DNA of 48,449 nt from Candidatus Bathycorpusculum sp. GTDB lineage: Archaea; Thermoproteota; Bathyarchaeia; Bathyarchaeales; Bathycorpusculaceae. Location of the stretch: contig WQYG01000005.1 of NCBI GenBank assembly GCA_009781395.1, positions 1-48,449 on the forward strand. Reading direction: 5' to 3'. Both the position numbers and the translations under genes were made by a program. Shown piece by piece: positions 34,616 through 43,377 of the stretch. The notes beneath the pieces were generated by a model. That model searched no databases. It worked only from the letters and a program-made list of their open reading frames with translations, and was not told the origin of the DNA. Position 1 is the stretch's first letter; every line of letters begins with the position of its first letter.

Positions 34616-35617
34616 ATGATCGATTTTGATTTTGAAGAAGAAAGAATCAGACAGGAACTTCAACGTCTTGCTGCTAAACGTGTTTTAATTCAGTTGCCTC
34701 AAGGTTTAAAACCTGAAGCCACCCGAGTAGCTAAGATGGTGGAGGAAACGGGTGCTCTTGCCATGATTTCAGCGGATCCATGTTATGGTGCTTGTGATAT
34801 TGCCACTAATGAGGCGGAAAGTCTTGAAGCAGACGTGATTATTCATTTTGGGCATTCAAAATTTGTAAAACATGAAACTGTTTCAACTATTTATGTTGAG
34901 GCAAGAGCCTTAGTAAATATTAATGAACCCTTAGAGAAAGCTCTACAACTGCTAAAGGGGTACTCAAAAATTGGTTTAGTCACTTCTGTTCAGCATCTGC
35001 AAACTCTTAGTGAAACACGCGAGTTTTTGGTACGTTCAGGAAAAACTGTAATAATTGGTGCCGCTGGACATGTTGGATATGCAGGGCAAGTGATTGGGTG
35101 TGATTACAGTAATGTGAAATCGATTGATGATGAGGTAGATGCATATCTATTTGTTGGCGGAGGGATATTTCATGCGTTGGGTATAGCTTTAAACACTTCT
35201 AAACCAACATTTGTTGTTGACCCCTACGATAATAGGGCGTTTTCGCTTAGTGAGTTTGCTCAGAAACTTTTAAAGCAACATTGGGCCTGTATTGAGCAGG
35301 CAAAAAATGCCCAAAATATTGGGATACTTATCGGTTTAAAGCCTGGACAGAAACGACTTGAGGATGCCTTGAAAGTTAAAGAGTTAATTGAAAAGCATGA
35401 TAAAACTGCTTATCTTATAGCGATTCGTGAAGTAACTCCTGAAGCACTTCTTGACTTTCCAACGATTGATGCCTACGTTAACACAGCTTGTCCACGGATC
35501 TCTCTTGATGCGCCAGAAAAATTTGTAAAGCCCCTCTTGACAATTAACGAGTTTATGGTTGCATCTGGTGAAGCTTCATGGGAAAGTATGCTCAAAAAAG
35601 GCTTATTCGAAAAATAG
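34616..35617 (+). CDS. dph2: Diphthamide synthesis radical enzyme Dph2
   Basis: This 333-residue archaeal Dph2 transfers the 3-amino-3-carboxypropyl group of SAM to the elongation factor 2 histidine, using a non-classical 4Fe-4S radical mechanism. Candidate cluster cysteines are in SADPCYGACD (Cys56 and Cys60), GCDYSN (about 162) and NTACPRIS (about 289), one per domain of the threefold fold. RVLIQLPQGLKPEA (residues 22-35) matches the first domain. The METTL5-like gene begins inside its last 40 bases. Confidence 0.92.
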   Translation: MIDFDFEEERIRQELQRLAAKRVLIQLPQGLKPEATRVAKMVEETGALAMISADPCYGACDIATNEAESLEADVIIHFGHSKFVKHETVSTIYVEARALVNINEPLEKALQLLKGYSKIGLVTSVQHLQTLSETREFLVRSGKTVIIGAAGHVGYAGQVIGCDYSNVKSIDDEVDAYLFVGGGIFHALGIALNTSKPTFVVDPYDNRAFSLSEFAQKLLKQHWACIEQAKNAQNIGILIGLKPGQKRLEDALKVKELIEKHDKTAYLIAIREVTPEALLDFPTIDAYVNTACPRISLDAPEKFVKPLLTINEFMVASGEASWESMLKKGLFEK

Positions 35618-36285
35618 ATCTTGAACGGTTTCTCTCCACTGTACAGGTTAACCCCCAGCCCAAAGTTAACCTTGAGCAATATACCACTTCGGAACATATC
35701 GCTGCAGTCATGCTCTATATTGCAGCCTACACAAACAACGATATAGTGGGCAAAAGTGTCTTGGATTTGGGTTGTGGTACAGGTAGACTAAGTTTGGGTG
35801 CTGCTTTTCTTGGTGCTAAAACTGTTTTAGGCGTTGATATTGATAGAACTGCTTTGAAAGTTGCTATTGCAAACGCAAAAAACACTGGTTTAGCTTCTTC
35901 TAATGTTGATTGGGTTAACGGCGATATTTCTGTTGTTAATGGTTGTTTTGATACAGTTTTACAAAATCCTCCTTTTGGTGTACAAACTCGTAACGCTGAC
36001 CGTGCTTTTTTGGTTAAAGCTTTAGCATCTGGTAAAATGGTTTATTCTTTGCATAATCACCCTAAAATTGATAAACGCTTAATTGACATGCTTAAATCGT
36101 CTGGGTCTGGCTTGTTTGAGGTTCAGCCCTCAGTCTTTTTAAAACGTTTCATTGAACAACATGGTGGTATAGTTCGAACAGTTTATGCAACACTTATGTC
36201 CATTCCTAAAATGTTTGACTTCCACACTAAGGTACGACATGATTTTGTGATTGATCTCTACATCATTGAGAGTAATAATGTGTAG
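35578..36285 (+). CDS. METTL5-like rRNA/tRNA methyltransferase (COG2263)
   Basis: This protein of up to 235 residues contains LEQYTTSEHIAAVML (about 33-47), SVLDLGCGTGRLSLGAAFLGAK (about 62-83), GVDID, and the catalytic motif LQNPPFGVQTRNADRAFL (about 123-140). NPPF marks N6-adenine or related methylation; the eukaryotic homologue METTL5 modifies 18S rRNA. The start ATG 35578 overlaps dph2 by 40 bases, so the first 10 residues are uncertain, but the conserved LERFL-NPQPK-LEQY region is all inside. Confidence 0.9.
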   Translation: MGKYAQKRLIRKIDLERFLSTVQVNPQPKVNLEQYTTSEHIAAVMLYIAAYTNNDIVGKSVLDLGCGTGRLSLGAAFLGAKTVLGVDIDRTALKVAIANAKNTGLASSNVDWVNGDISVVNGCFDTVLQNPPFGVQTRNADRAFLVKALASGKMVYSLHNHPKIDKRLIDMLKSSGSGLFEVQPSVFLKRFIEQHGGIVRTVYATLMSIPKMFDFHTKVRHDFVIDLYIIESNNV

Positions 36286-36421
36286 CAGTCTCTTTTTGTG
36301 ACGGGTTTGTTTTTCTTTACTAAATCAAAAGGTTTATTGCATGCGCAGAATTTTAGCATATACTATTTAGTAAGATGTGAATTATAATTTCAGCTATTAA
36401 AAGTCAAAGAGAGAAATTGCC

Positions 36422-37003
36422 ATGAGTCTAAAATCACCTGATCAAAAAAATGGTCATATAGTTTTACCGGGCGAACGCTTAGGTGTTATTGAAGAGTTTA
36501 TTCCTGATTCAGGAACTTATGTTAAAGACAGTGTTATTTACTCAAAAATTGTCGGTCATGCATTAATGGATCTTCTTAACAAACGTGTTTCAGTTTACCC
36601 TTTAATTAACAGTGCTGTAACTCCAAAAGTTGGTACAATAGTTCTTGGTCAAGTTGGAAATGCCCAATCAGATAACGCGCTGGTACGAATTTTTAAGGTC
36701 GGTAACAAAAAAATTAGCGGCGTTTTTGGTGGTATACTCCATATTTCTGATGTTTCTGATCGCTACATTAACTCCATGAATGAAGTCTGTAAATCAGGTG
36801 ACATTATTCGTGCCAAAGTTATCAGTGAAAAGAACCAAGTTTTCCATTTAACAACTCAAGATAGAAATTTGGGTGTTCTATATGGATTCTGTTCGCGTTG
36901 TAGCACTGTTATGAATCTTGACCGTTATGAAGTGCGTTGTCCTAAATGTGGCAGCATTGAAAAACGGAAAACAACCATTGACTATGGTGCTGAACCACTC
37001 TGA
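36422..37003 (+). CDS. csl4: Exosome subunit Csl4
   Basis: This 193-residue RNA-exosome cap protein has an N-terminal domain with VLPGERLGVIEEFIPDSGTYV, an S1 domain (about 70-145, VGTIVLGQVGNAQSDNALVRI) and a C-terminal zinc ribbon, CSRC...CPKCG (about 160-182). The archaeal exosome with Rrp41/Rrp42 degrades and tails RNA. It is followed 12 bases later by rpoL, a pairing common in archaea. Confidence 0.94.
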   Translation: MSLKSPDQKNGHIVLPGERLGVIEEFIPDSGTYVKDSVIYSKIVGHALMDLLNKRVSVYPLINSAVTPKVGTIVLGQVGNAQSDNALVRIFKVGNKKISGVFGGILHISDVSDRYINSMNEVCKSGDIIRAKVISEKNQVFHLTTQDRNLGVLYGFCSRCSTVMNLDRYEVRCPKCGSIEKRKTTIDYGAEPL

Positions 37004-37015
37004 GAGGTAAAGTAA

Positions 37016-37297
37016 ATGAAAATTAATATATTAAAGAAAAATGAACACGAACTAAAAATTGAAATTGAAGGAGCCGATCACGGCATCTGTAACTTGCTTC
37101 AGAAAAAAATTCTGTTGGACGAAAACGTTGACCTAGCTGGATATGATGTTCCCCATCCTTTAGCTTCAAATCCAATCATTTACGTTAGAATGAAAGAGGG
37201 CTTCAAACCTCAGGACACATTAATCGTTGCTGCTAAAAAGGCAATTGCAGACAATGAAGAATTCAGCAAAGAGCTCAAAAAAGCCCTAAAAGCCTAA
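37016..37297 (+). CDS. rpoL: RNA polymerase subunit RpoL (Rpb11)
   Basis: This 93-residue protein contains the RpoL dimerisation motif: LKIEIEGADHGICNLLQKKILLDENVDLAGYDVPHPL, where most family members read HTxxNLL. It forms the RpoD-RpoL assembly platform. Start ATG 37016 is preceded by GAGAGGTAA, a strong ribosome-binding site. It ends the csl4-rpoL unit, with a T-run right after the stop. Confidence 0.94.
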   Translation: MKINILKKNEHELKIEIEGADHGICNLLQKKILLDENVDLAGYDVPHPLASNPIIYVRMKEGFKPQDTLIVAAKKAIADNEEFSKELKKALKA

Positions 37298-37298
37298 C

Positions 37299-37311
37299 TA
37301 TTTTTTTTGTT
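37299..37311 (+). terminator. Oligo-T terminator after rpoL
   Basis: ATTTTTTTTGTTG follows the stop codon within a few bases, typical of archaeal intrinsic termination. Confidence 0.55.
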
Positions 37312-37512
37312 GTTAACGAATTTATATAATAGAGTTGCCTTTTTTCTGAAAAGTAGCAGCCGTCAAAATTGATATCACCTGAGTTCTCGCTGTTTTTATA
37401 GTATATGCTCATATGCATTTATTTTAATTTATTCGTATAAATAGTAAGTTAATTAAGACGTGTTTCATGTCAAATATTATTGTTTGCAACCCACATTTTT
37501 GCCGTATACCGT

Positions 37513-37658
37513 AATTATAGTATACACCATGTATCGAAACTATTGCTAAAATAGACGTAAAAAAATAAGAGAAAACACATAAAAAATGAGCGCCAGAACA
37601 GAACAAATGATGTATGGTACAATCTGATGAACAAAAATCAGGCCCGTATACTATAATT
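37513..37658. mobile_element. MITE-like element with 13-bp perfect terminal inverted repeats
   Basis: AATTATAGTATAC (37513-37525) and GTATACTATAATT (37646-37658) are exact reverse complements enclosing 120 bases without an open frame of note. The right end read inward, AATTATAGTATACGGGCC, matches the IS end at 1490-1473 (AATTGTGATATACAGGCC) at 14 of 18 positions, so this may be a non-autonomous relative of the insertion sequence at the window start. It lies in the roughly 990-base gap between rpoL and TFS. Confidence 0.55.
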
Positions 37659-37846
37659 TTGATGAGAATTCAGGGTATCAAAAACATTTTGTTACTCACA
37701 CAGAATTGGGCGCAGCTCAAAGTTATGAATCCAAATCTCACAGTAAAGATTAATGAAGAAGAAAAATGCTCCACTACCATGATCCCAAATACGGTTTTTT
37801 AGCCTACAAATGCGCAGACTGTAATACCGCAAAACTATCCCTTTAG
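37614..37846 (+). pseudogene. Decayed coding remnant with a CxxC pair
   Basis: A frame at 37614-37802 ends in KVMNPNLTVKINEEEK, and a second frame (37766-37846) carries on with LHYHDPKYGFLAYKCADC and stops. Joining them by one frameshift near 37766 would give a short protein ending in a zinc-like CADC. It partly overlaps the right end of the MITE-like element. I do not recognise a family, and it may be chance. Confidence 0.25.
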
Positions 37847-37877
37847 TATGTAAAAGCCACATTTGTCCTGATTATGT

Positions 37878-38012
37878 TGTTTTGCGCGTGTTGTTGTAGG
37901 CGCTATTTGAGTTGTTTTTTGTTTTTGATTTTGGCAATGTGTTTTAATTGTGTGGTTGGGTATTTTTTGCAAGGTGTTTGGTGTGGTTGTTGAGTTGTTT
38001 ATAGGGTTTAAT
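37878..38012. other. Non-coding GT-rich tract
   Basis: The plus strand here is strongly biased to G and T (for example GTGTGGTTGGGTATTTTTTG), similar in look to the leader of the IS at 1361-1440. No coding frame or fold is apparent. The neighbouring sequence to 38290 shows nothing else. Confidence 0.45.
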
Positions 38013-38290
38013 AGTGAATCTTAAGATAGCTCAAAAAAAGGAAATAATTTTGGGACAAGACAACAAAAAAATGTAAGCAACTTTTCTGATGTCTGGAGTG
38101 TTTATTTCTGTGCGGAGACGCTGAATTTTTTGTAACTTATGGATTACACTGTCCGATAGTCTAATTATTGCTTTAACTTCACGATGTCACTCTCTGCATT
38201 TTTGGGTGTCACATTTAACTGTGTATGTGGTCTATTTGTAACAGAAAATTTAGAAAATGTTTAAAAGCAACAAAACTAAGGAAATCAAAA

Positions 38291-38662
38291 ATGGATGAGG
38301 AACCGGTAATGGAATTCTGTCCTAAATGCGGTAGTCGTCTTGAGCCAAAGAAATCAAAAAGCGGTAAAGATGCTTCTTTGGTTCTTGCTTGTCTTAAATG
38401 TGGATACAAAAAATCTGAAGCTGGTATGACAATTGAACCTAAGTCTACAAAAGTTATTCAACATAATCCTCAACAGTTTGTAGCTGTAATCGGCAAGGAA
38501 GAACAGAAACTAAACACTATGTCCACTGTCAGAGTGGAATGTCCAAAATGTGGAAATAACATTGCTTACGTATGGCAAGTGCAAACACGCGGTGCAGACG
38601 AATCTTCAACACAGTTTTTACGTTGCACAAAATGTAACTATACTTACAGAGAATACAGTTAG
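38291..38662 (+). CDS. tfs: Transcript cleavage factor TFS
   Basis: This 123-residue protein has an N-terminal zinc ribbon, CPKCGSRLEPKKSK...CLKCGYKK, and a C-terminal one, CPKCGNNIAYVWQVQTRGADESSTQFLRCTKCNYTYREYS. The RGADES loop carries the acidic Asp-Glu pair that stimulates RNA cleavage by backtracked polymerase, so it should be active. ATG 38291 is preferred over upstream codons because the family starts just before the first zinc ribbon. It precedes the PCNA-primase operon but has its own gap. Confidence 0.93.
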   Translation: MDEEPVMEFCPKCGSRLEPKKSKSGKDASLVLACLKCGYKKSEAGMTIEPKSTKVIQHNPQQFVAVIGKEEQKLNTMSTVRVECPKCGNNIAYVWQVQTRGADESSTQFLRCTKCNYTYREYS

Positions 38663-38791
38663 CCTGCTTTTTCTATTTTCTTCCATTTTTATCAACCTTT
38701 TTCTCTGCTCATAGAACATGTTTTAAAGTTCATTCCTCGACAGGTTTATTCAAAGGTTAGAACAAGTTTATCTATAAGAATAGTGATAAAG

Positions 38792-38803
38792 CATATTTAT
38801 AAC
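38792..38803 (+). promoter_or_regulatory. TATA-box promoter of the PCNA-primase-GINS operon
   Basis: CATATTTATAAC lies about 35-45 bases before the GTG start at 38837, leaving a short 5' leader that would contain the GAGGAAG ribosome-binding site at 38824-38830. Confidence 0.5.
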
Positions 38804-38836
38804 TAGGCATATGTGCATTATGCGAGGAAGAGAACC

Positions 38837-39592
38837 GTGTTTAAGCTCAAAGTATCTGATGCTAAACTATTAAGAGATATGACGACTGCAATTTCGATAT
38901 TAATCGATGAGGCAACTTTCAAAATTGACTCTGAAGGATTAAAATTACGCGCAATGGATCCGTCACGAGTGGCAATGATAGATTTTGAATGGCCAAAAAC
39001 AATTTTTGAAGAATACGCATGTACTGAACCCACAAAAATGTGTATAAACATAAGTGAGCTTCTCAAACTTCTCAAACGAGCCGGTCGAGATGAATCTGTA
39101 GAACTCTCACTTGATGATAAAACTGGACGTTTACAAATCAAAATCACAGGTAAATACGCTCGAAACTTTACGATGCCCACTCTTGAAGCATCAGAAGAAG
39201 AGGTTCCTACTCCAAAAATCAACTTTAACGTTAAGGCAAAAAGTACAACTTCTGGTTTAAGCCAAGCAATCGAAGACGCACAGTTAGTCAGCGATCATGT
39301 GCGAATCGAGGCAGACTCCGAAAAACTGGTTTTAAGTGCAACTGGTGACTTGATGGGTGCTACAATTACCCTGCAAAAAGGCAGTGATGCTCTCCTTGAC
39401 TTGGAAGCTAAAGAAAACTCTAAAGCAACATTTAGTTTAAGCTACCTCTCTGAAATCATCAAAGCGGCTTCAGCTACTTCAGACATTGCAACACTTGAAT
39501 TTTCAAGCGATATGCCTGTGCATATTGATTTCCAACAAACTAAGGAAGGCAAATTGACGTTCTTCTTGGCACCAAGAATCGAAACTGACTAA
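38837..39592 (+). CDS. pcn: DNA polymerase sliding clamp PCNA
   Basis: This protein of 251 residues matches archaeal PCNA throughout: VFKLKVSDAKLLRDMTTAISILIDEATFKIDSEGLKLRAMDPSRVAMIDFEWP at the N-terminus, the interdomain loop region, and LTFFLAPRIETD at the C-terminus. I chose GTG 38837 because the family starts at FKLKV and GAGGAAG sits seven bases upstream; ATG 38813 would add eight odd residues. Its stop overlaps the ATG of priL by one base, so clamp and primase are translated as a unit. The PIP-box of DP2 would bind here. Confidence 0.95.
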   Translation: MFKLKVSDAKLLRDMTTAISILIDEATFKIDSEGLKLRAMDPSRVAMIDFEWPKTIFEEYACTEPTKMCINISELLKLLKRAGRDESVELSLDDKTGRLQIKITGKYARNFTMPTLEASEEEVPTPKINFNVKAKSTTSGLSQAIEDAQLVSDHVRIEADSEKLVLSATGDLMGATITLQKGSDALLDLEAKENSKATFSLSYLSEIIKAASATSDIATLEFSSDMPVHIDFQQTKEGKLTFFLAPRIETD

Positions 39593-40701
39593 TGATGGAT
39601 AGAAATTTACCAATTGAACCAGCAGGTTTCACAAAAAGTGACTTAGCCAAATATCCCTTTTTAAAGGAAACTGCCCGATACCTTTCTCCTTTAGATCTTC
39701 AAATTGAAGATTTAACCAGTCCTGATATGCACCAGATTTTAGACCGTGCAATGGAACGTGTAACCTCGGCAATAACTGACCTTGTGAGTAACTCTTTAAT
39801 TGACACACAAGAAACATATCTCAAAAAAGAATCACAAGAGATAATTTCTTTTCCTGTTGCAATCATGCTTATTTCTGCAACTGACAACTCCCTAATAAAA
39901 AAACGGTATGCATTAGCTGAAGCTAAACAGGCAACGAACGCGTTATTTTCAGAGTCAAAAGAGTTTATTTTAAAAATTGCTTTTGACTTTGGTTGGAAAA
40001 TCGCTTTAGCTCCATCTGATAGTGCGTTTGATTTTGTTTTGTATTTTAACGATTTTTTACAAAATGCTAGTCATCTTCATGCTGCGAAATGGAAAATAGT
40101 GAACAGTAAACTTTCTGAGGGTAATGTGTACCTTAACAAACGCGACATTATACGTTTACTTCAAGAAGAGATAAAGCGACGAATAGACAAACGGTTCAAC
40201 AGTGTCCTTATAGAGAAATATCCGACTGAGATTTCTGAGTTAGCAGAAAAACTCAAAACTCTTGCGACAGAACATATCAGACAAACTGAAGCTGATTTTC
40301 CAAAAGTGGTTGTTCAAGAGGCTTTTCCTCCCTGTATCAATACTCTTTATGATACTGCCTCAAAAAACCATCATTTATCTCATATGGGTCGGTTTGCACT
40401 AACAACTTTTCTAGTAAACATAGGTATGAGCGCTGAATCTGTAACTGAACTTTTCAAATCTTTTTCTGACTATAATGAACGCCTTACTCGCTATCAGGTT
40501 GAACACATTGCTGGTGAACGAGGTTCAGGCACAAAATATACCTGTCCACAATGTTCAATTCTTCAAACTCACAATGTTTGTAAAAACCGTGATGACCTCT
40601 GTAGACGTATCTATCACCCGTTGAAGTATTATAAAATCAAATCTGGAACGACACTGCAGACTCAGTCTGAAACCTTGGAAAAATTAGCGGCTAAAAAATA
40701 G
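39592..40701 (+). CDS. priL: DNA primase large subunit PriL
   Basis: This 369-residue protein pairs with PriS to make RNA/DNA primers. The helical N-terminal domain is followed by the C-terminal Fe-S domain, with the cysteines AFPPCINTLYD (about 244), YTCPQCS (about 317-320) and NRDDLCRRIYHPLKYYK (about 340). Four cysteine positions of the 4Fe-4S cluster are thus visible (Cys in PCI, CP, QCS or NVC, and LC). Start ATG 39592 or the adjacent 39595. It overlaps PCNA by one base. Confidence 0.93.
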   Translation: MMDRNLPIEPAGFTKSDLAKYPFLKETARYLSPLDLQIEDLTSPDMHQILDRAMERVTSAITDLVSNSLIDTQETYLKKESQEIISFPVAIMLISATDNSLIKKRYALAEAKQATNALFSESKEFILKIAFDFGWKIALAPSDSAFDFVLYFNDFLQNASHLHAAKWKIVNSKLSEGNVYLNKRDIIRLLQEEIKRRIDKRFNSVLIEKYPTEISELAEKLKTLATEHIRQTEADFPKVVVQEAFPPCINTLYDTASKNHHLSHMGRFALTTFLVNIGMSAESVTELFKSFSDYNERLTRYQVEHIAGERGSGTKYTCPQCSILQTHNVCKNRDDLCRRIYHPLKYYKIKSGTTLQTQSETLEKLAAKK

Positions 40702-40800
40702 TTAAACCTCCAATCAAAAAACAAAGGTCATTAAAGATAACATACAAAATATTTCTTTTGTAGTTAGGGTTAAATTAGGGAAAAATATATTTTATTTTAG

Positions 40801-42039
40801 GTGTTATCTGTGTCCTCGAGGGATTTTGTCTACTCCAAGTTCGTAGAGTTTTACAATAACCCCTCAACAATGGTTCCTATCCCCTCAAGTTTTGCACATC
40901 GCGAGTTTGCTTATCTTATGTTTAAGGAGCGCTTCATGGTTCGTCACAAACGTTTCGAAAGTATGCAAGCGTTTCAGAATGTTTTGGCCAGAAACGTGCC
41001 TTCGGACGTTTATCATTCCTGTGCTTACTATGAACAACCTGATCTTGAAATGGATAAAAAAGGCTGGATTGGCTCTGACCTTGTTTTTGATATAGACGCA
41101 GACCACATTCCTACGTCATGTGGTAAGATTCATGATGAATGGGTCTGCCAAAAGTGTGAGTTTAGCGGAAAAGGCATAACTCCTGAAGAATGTCCCATTT
41201 GTAGTGGTGATAGGTTTTCAGTTAAAACTTGGCTTTGTGATCTCTGTATTGAATCAACTCGTGTAGAAACCGCCAAACTAGTTGATATACTCACAAAGGA
41301 CTTTGGATTTGCTGCTAACGAGTTACATGTCTTCTTTTCTGGACATCGTGGTTATCATGTACATGTGGAAGATGAGGTGGTACGTTCGCTTGATGCGTTA
41401 TCAAGAAAAGAAATTGTTGATTATGTGACTGGACTTGGTTTGTCTGTTCTTGACAAGTCTTCAAAAGAAAAGTCTATCCAAGGGCGAACACGTGTTGCAA
41501 CTACAAAAAAATTTAGTCTGCACAATTATGGTTGGAATCAACGACTAAAAATGGGTATGATAAAATTTCTTTCAACGGCATCGGATGAGGATCTGAAAAA
41601 ATTGAACAATAATCTGTTTAAAAATAAGAGTTTTATTCTTAAGCAGCGGGTTATTGAGGAGAGTCGTTGGGACGATGTTACGGGCGTTGGTGTGGCAACA
41701 TGGCTTAAATTAGCTGAGCAAGCTAAAATTTTGGGGTCGGCAAATATTGATACAGTTGTAACTACCGATATCCACAGACTAATCAGAATGAATGGTACTT
41801 TACATGGTAAAACAGGGTTGCTTAAAATAGAGTTCCCAACACACAAGCTTGATGATTTTGACCCGTTAACTCAAGCAGTAGCTTTTAAAAAGGACACTGC
41901 TAAAGTATTGGTCTCTGACGCGCCTAAATTTAGACTGGGTGGCGCAACATGGGGCCCATACAAAAATGATAAGGTCGTGTTGCCCACTGCTGTGGCAGTT
42001 ATGCTTATCCTAAAAGGCAGAGCTGAGGTGACAAATTAA
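40801..42039 (+). CDS. priS: DNA primase small (catalytic) subunit PriS
   Basis: This 412-residue AEP-fold primase has the catalytic acidic pair FDIDAD (Asp97 and Asp99), a zinc knuckle (CQKCEF...CPIC...CDLC, about 116-149), and SGHRGYHVHV (about 180-189) with the nucleotide-binding His. A third catalytic Asp is expected in TDIHRLIR, about residue 322. Start is GTG 40801, or GTG 40810. Its stop codon overlaps the ATG of the next gene (TAATG), so PriS and Gins51 are coupled. Confidence 0.95.
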   Translation: MLSVSSRDFVYSKFVEFYNNPSTMVPIPSSFAHREFAYLMFKERFMVRHKRFESMQAFQNVLARNVPSDVYHSCAYYEQPDLEMDKKGWIGSDLVFDIDADHIPTSCGKIHDEWVCQKCEFSGKGITPEECPICSGDRFSVKTWLCDLCIESTRVETAKLVDILTKDFGFAANELHVFFSGHRGYHVHVEDEVVRSLDALSRKEIVDYVTGLGLSVLDKSSKEKSIQGRTRVATTKKFSLHNYGWNQRLKMGMIKFLSTASDEDLKKLNNNLFKNKSFILKQRVIEESRWDDVTGVGVATWLKLAEQAKILGSANIDTVVTTDIHRLIRMNGTLHGKTGLLKIEFPTHKLDDFDPLTQAVAFKKDTAKVLVSDAPKFRLGGATWGPYKNDKVVLPTAVAVMLILKGRAEVTN

Positions 42040-42584
42040 TGTATGATGAACTATACCAAGCATGGAAACATGAAATAACAGAATCTACTCTTGGTATTTT
42101 GCCACGCGATTTTTACGAAGGTATCACACGATATCTGCGTAAAATAACTGAAGAAAGCAATCTAGCAGACAACAAGTCGCTTAAAATAGTTCTGCTTGAA
42201 AAGGAAGCTACAAATGTTAAGCGTATACTTGGAGAATTGCTATGGTTAAGATACAAAAAATTGGTCAAATTTACTACCCAAACACAAAAACTTTCTACTG
42301 AGCTGTTAGCTTTAGAGGAAATTCAAATTTTCGAAAGTTTTGTTCCTTTTACTGAGGCATACCAAAAGTTTGCTAAAAATTTGCTTCAAGGACAAACCCG
42401 TAAGTCAAGTCAAGAAACTCGTAAACGTGTTACCTTGCGTTTTTCCAAAGATATTCCTCAAATTGTGGGTGTTGACATGAGACCCTATGGTCCGTTCATT
42501 GTTGAAGATCTTGCATCCTTGCCTGTTCAAAACGCTAAAATTTTTGTAAAGCAAGGTTTAGCTGTAATAGTTGATGTAACCTGA
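42039..42584 (+). CDS. gins51: GINS complex subunit Gins51
   Basis: This 181-residue protein has an N-terminal alpha-helical A domain (MYDELYQAWKHEITESTLGILPRDFYEGI) and a C-terminal small B domain (VDMRPYGPFIVEDLASLPVQNAKIFVKQGLAVIV). That order is the Gins51 (Sld5/Psf1) arrangement. It joins MCM into the CMG-like helicase. Position next to PriS is common in archaea. The other GINS type is at 47333-47884. Confidence 0.88.
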   Translation: MYDELYQAWKHEITESTLGILPRDFYEGITRYLRKITEESNLADNKSLKIVLLEKEATNVKRILGELLWLRYKKLVKFTTQTQKLSTELLALEEIQIFESFVPFTEAYQKFAKNLLQGQTRKSSQETRKRVTLRFSKDIPQIVGVDMRPYGPFIVEDLASLPVQNAKIFVKQGLAVIVDVT

Positions 42585-42858
42585 CTGTCTTGTTTCGATG
42601 ATGGGTGTTATGATGCTGTTTAACAAGTTATCTTTTTGTGTCTGATTCGATAGTTGATATGGTGCACAAAAATCTGTTGTAAGTCTGTAATTATGCTGAA
42701 AATGGTTTTAAGTGGTGTAAAATACGTTTTTTAACCTGTTGCCTTGTTTATCGACCGTATTGTTTTGTTTGACGGTTCTTTGTTTTAATTTTAAAAGTGA
42801 AAAGGTATAAGAATAGGTGCGTTACTTTTATGGAAAGCTAAAGCTGGTAGTGAACAAA

Positions 42859-43134
42859 GTGAACGTTCCTAAAGAAGTCAAAACTTACTGTCCGAAATGT
42901 AAAGATCATGAAGCTCACGCTGTATCTCTATATAAAGCTGGAAAACGTAGAGCTCTAGCAGTTGGTGAACGCGCTCACGCTCGCGAAAAAAGAGGCTATG
43001 GTGGACAAAAATATCCACTCCAACATGAATTCGCCAAAACGACAAAGAAGCAAACTCTACGTTTGAAATGCAAGAAATGTGGCTACATGCGTCATAAAGA
43101 TGGAATAAGGTTAAGAAAATTAGCCCTAGTTTAA
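42859..43134 (+). CDS. rpl44e: Ribosomal protein L44e
   Basis: This protein of about 91 residues has the L44e zinc pattern, VNVPKEVKTYCPKCKDHEAHAV near the start and LRLKCKKCGYMRHKDGIRLRKL near the end. I chose GTG 42859, since family members begin just before VPKEVKTYCPKC; the open frame extends to 42817. It is first in the L44e-S27e-aIF2a-Nop10-PAC2 operon, which is widely conserved in archaea. Confidence 0.92.
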   Translation: MNVPKEVKTYCPKCKDHEAHAVSLYKAGKRRALAVGERAHAREKRGYGGQKYPLQHEFAKTTKKQTLRLKCKKCGYMRHKDGIRLRKLALV

Positions 43135-43157
43135 ATCTATAATGGAGTTAAAATGTT

Positions 43158-43355
43158 ATGTCAGAATGGAATAAACTTATCCCCAAACCGAGTAGCACTT
43201 TTTTGCGTGTTAAATGCTTAAAATGTGGTAATGAGCAACTGGTGTTCAGTCACGCAACAAACAAAGTAGCATGCAATGTATGTAGTGAAACCTTAGCTTC
43301 TCCTGCTGGTGGAAAAGCCAAAATTAACGGTGAAATCCTCTCAGCATTAGAATAA
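43158..43355 (+). CDS. rps27e: Ribosomal protein S27e
   Basis: This 65-residue zinc-ribbon protein shows FLRVKCLKCGNEQLVFSHATNKVACNVCSETLASPAGGKAKING. The two CxxC pairs are intact. It lies 23 bases after L44e and 22 bases before aIF2-alpha. Confidence 0.94.
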   Translation: MSEWNKLIPKPSSTFLRVKCLKCGNEQLVFSHATNKVACNVCSETLASPAGGKAKINGEILSALE

Positions 43356-43377
43356 GCAAAATGGGTGATATTGTAAA

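Noticed and set aside
42610-42650. Possible C/D box sRNA (ATGATGG then CTGA)
   Set aside because: The flanking bases do not form the terminal stem and no C'/D' pair is visible.
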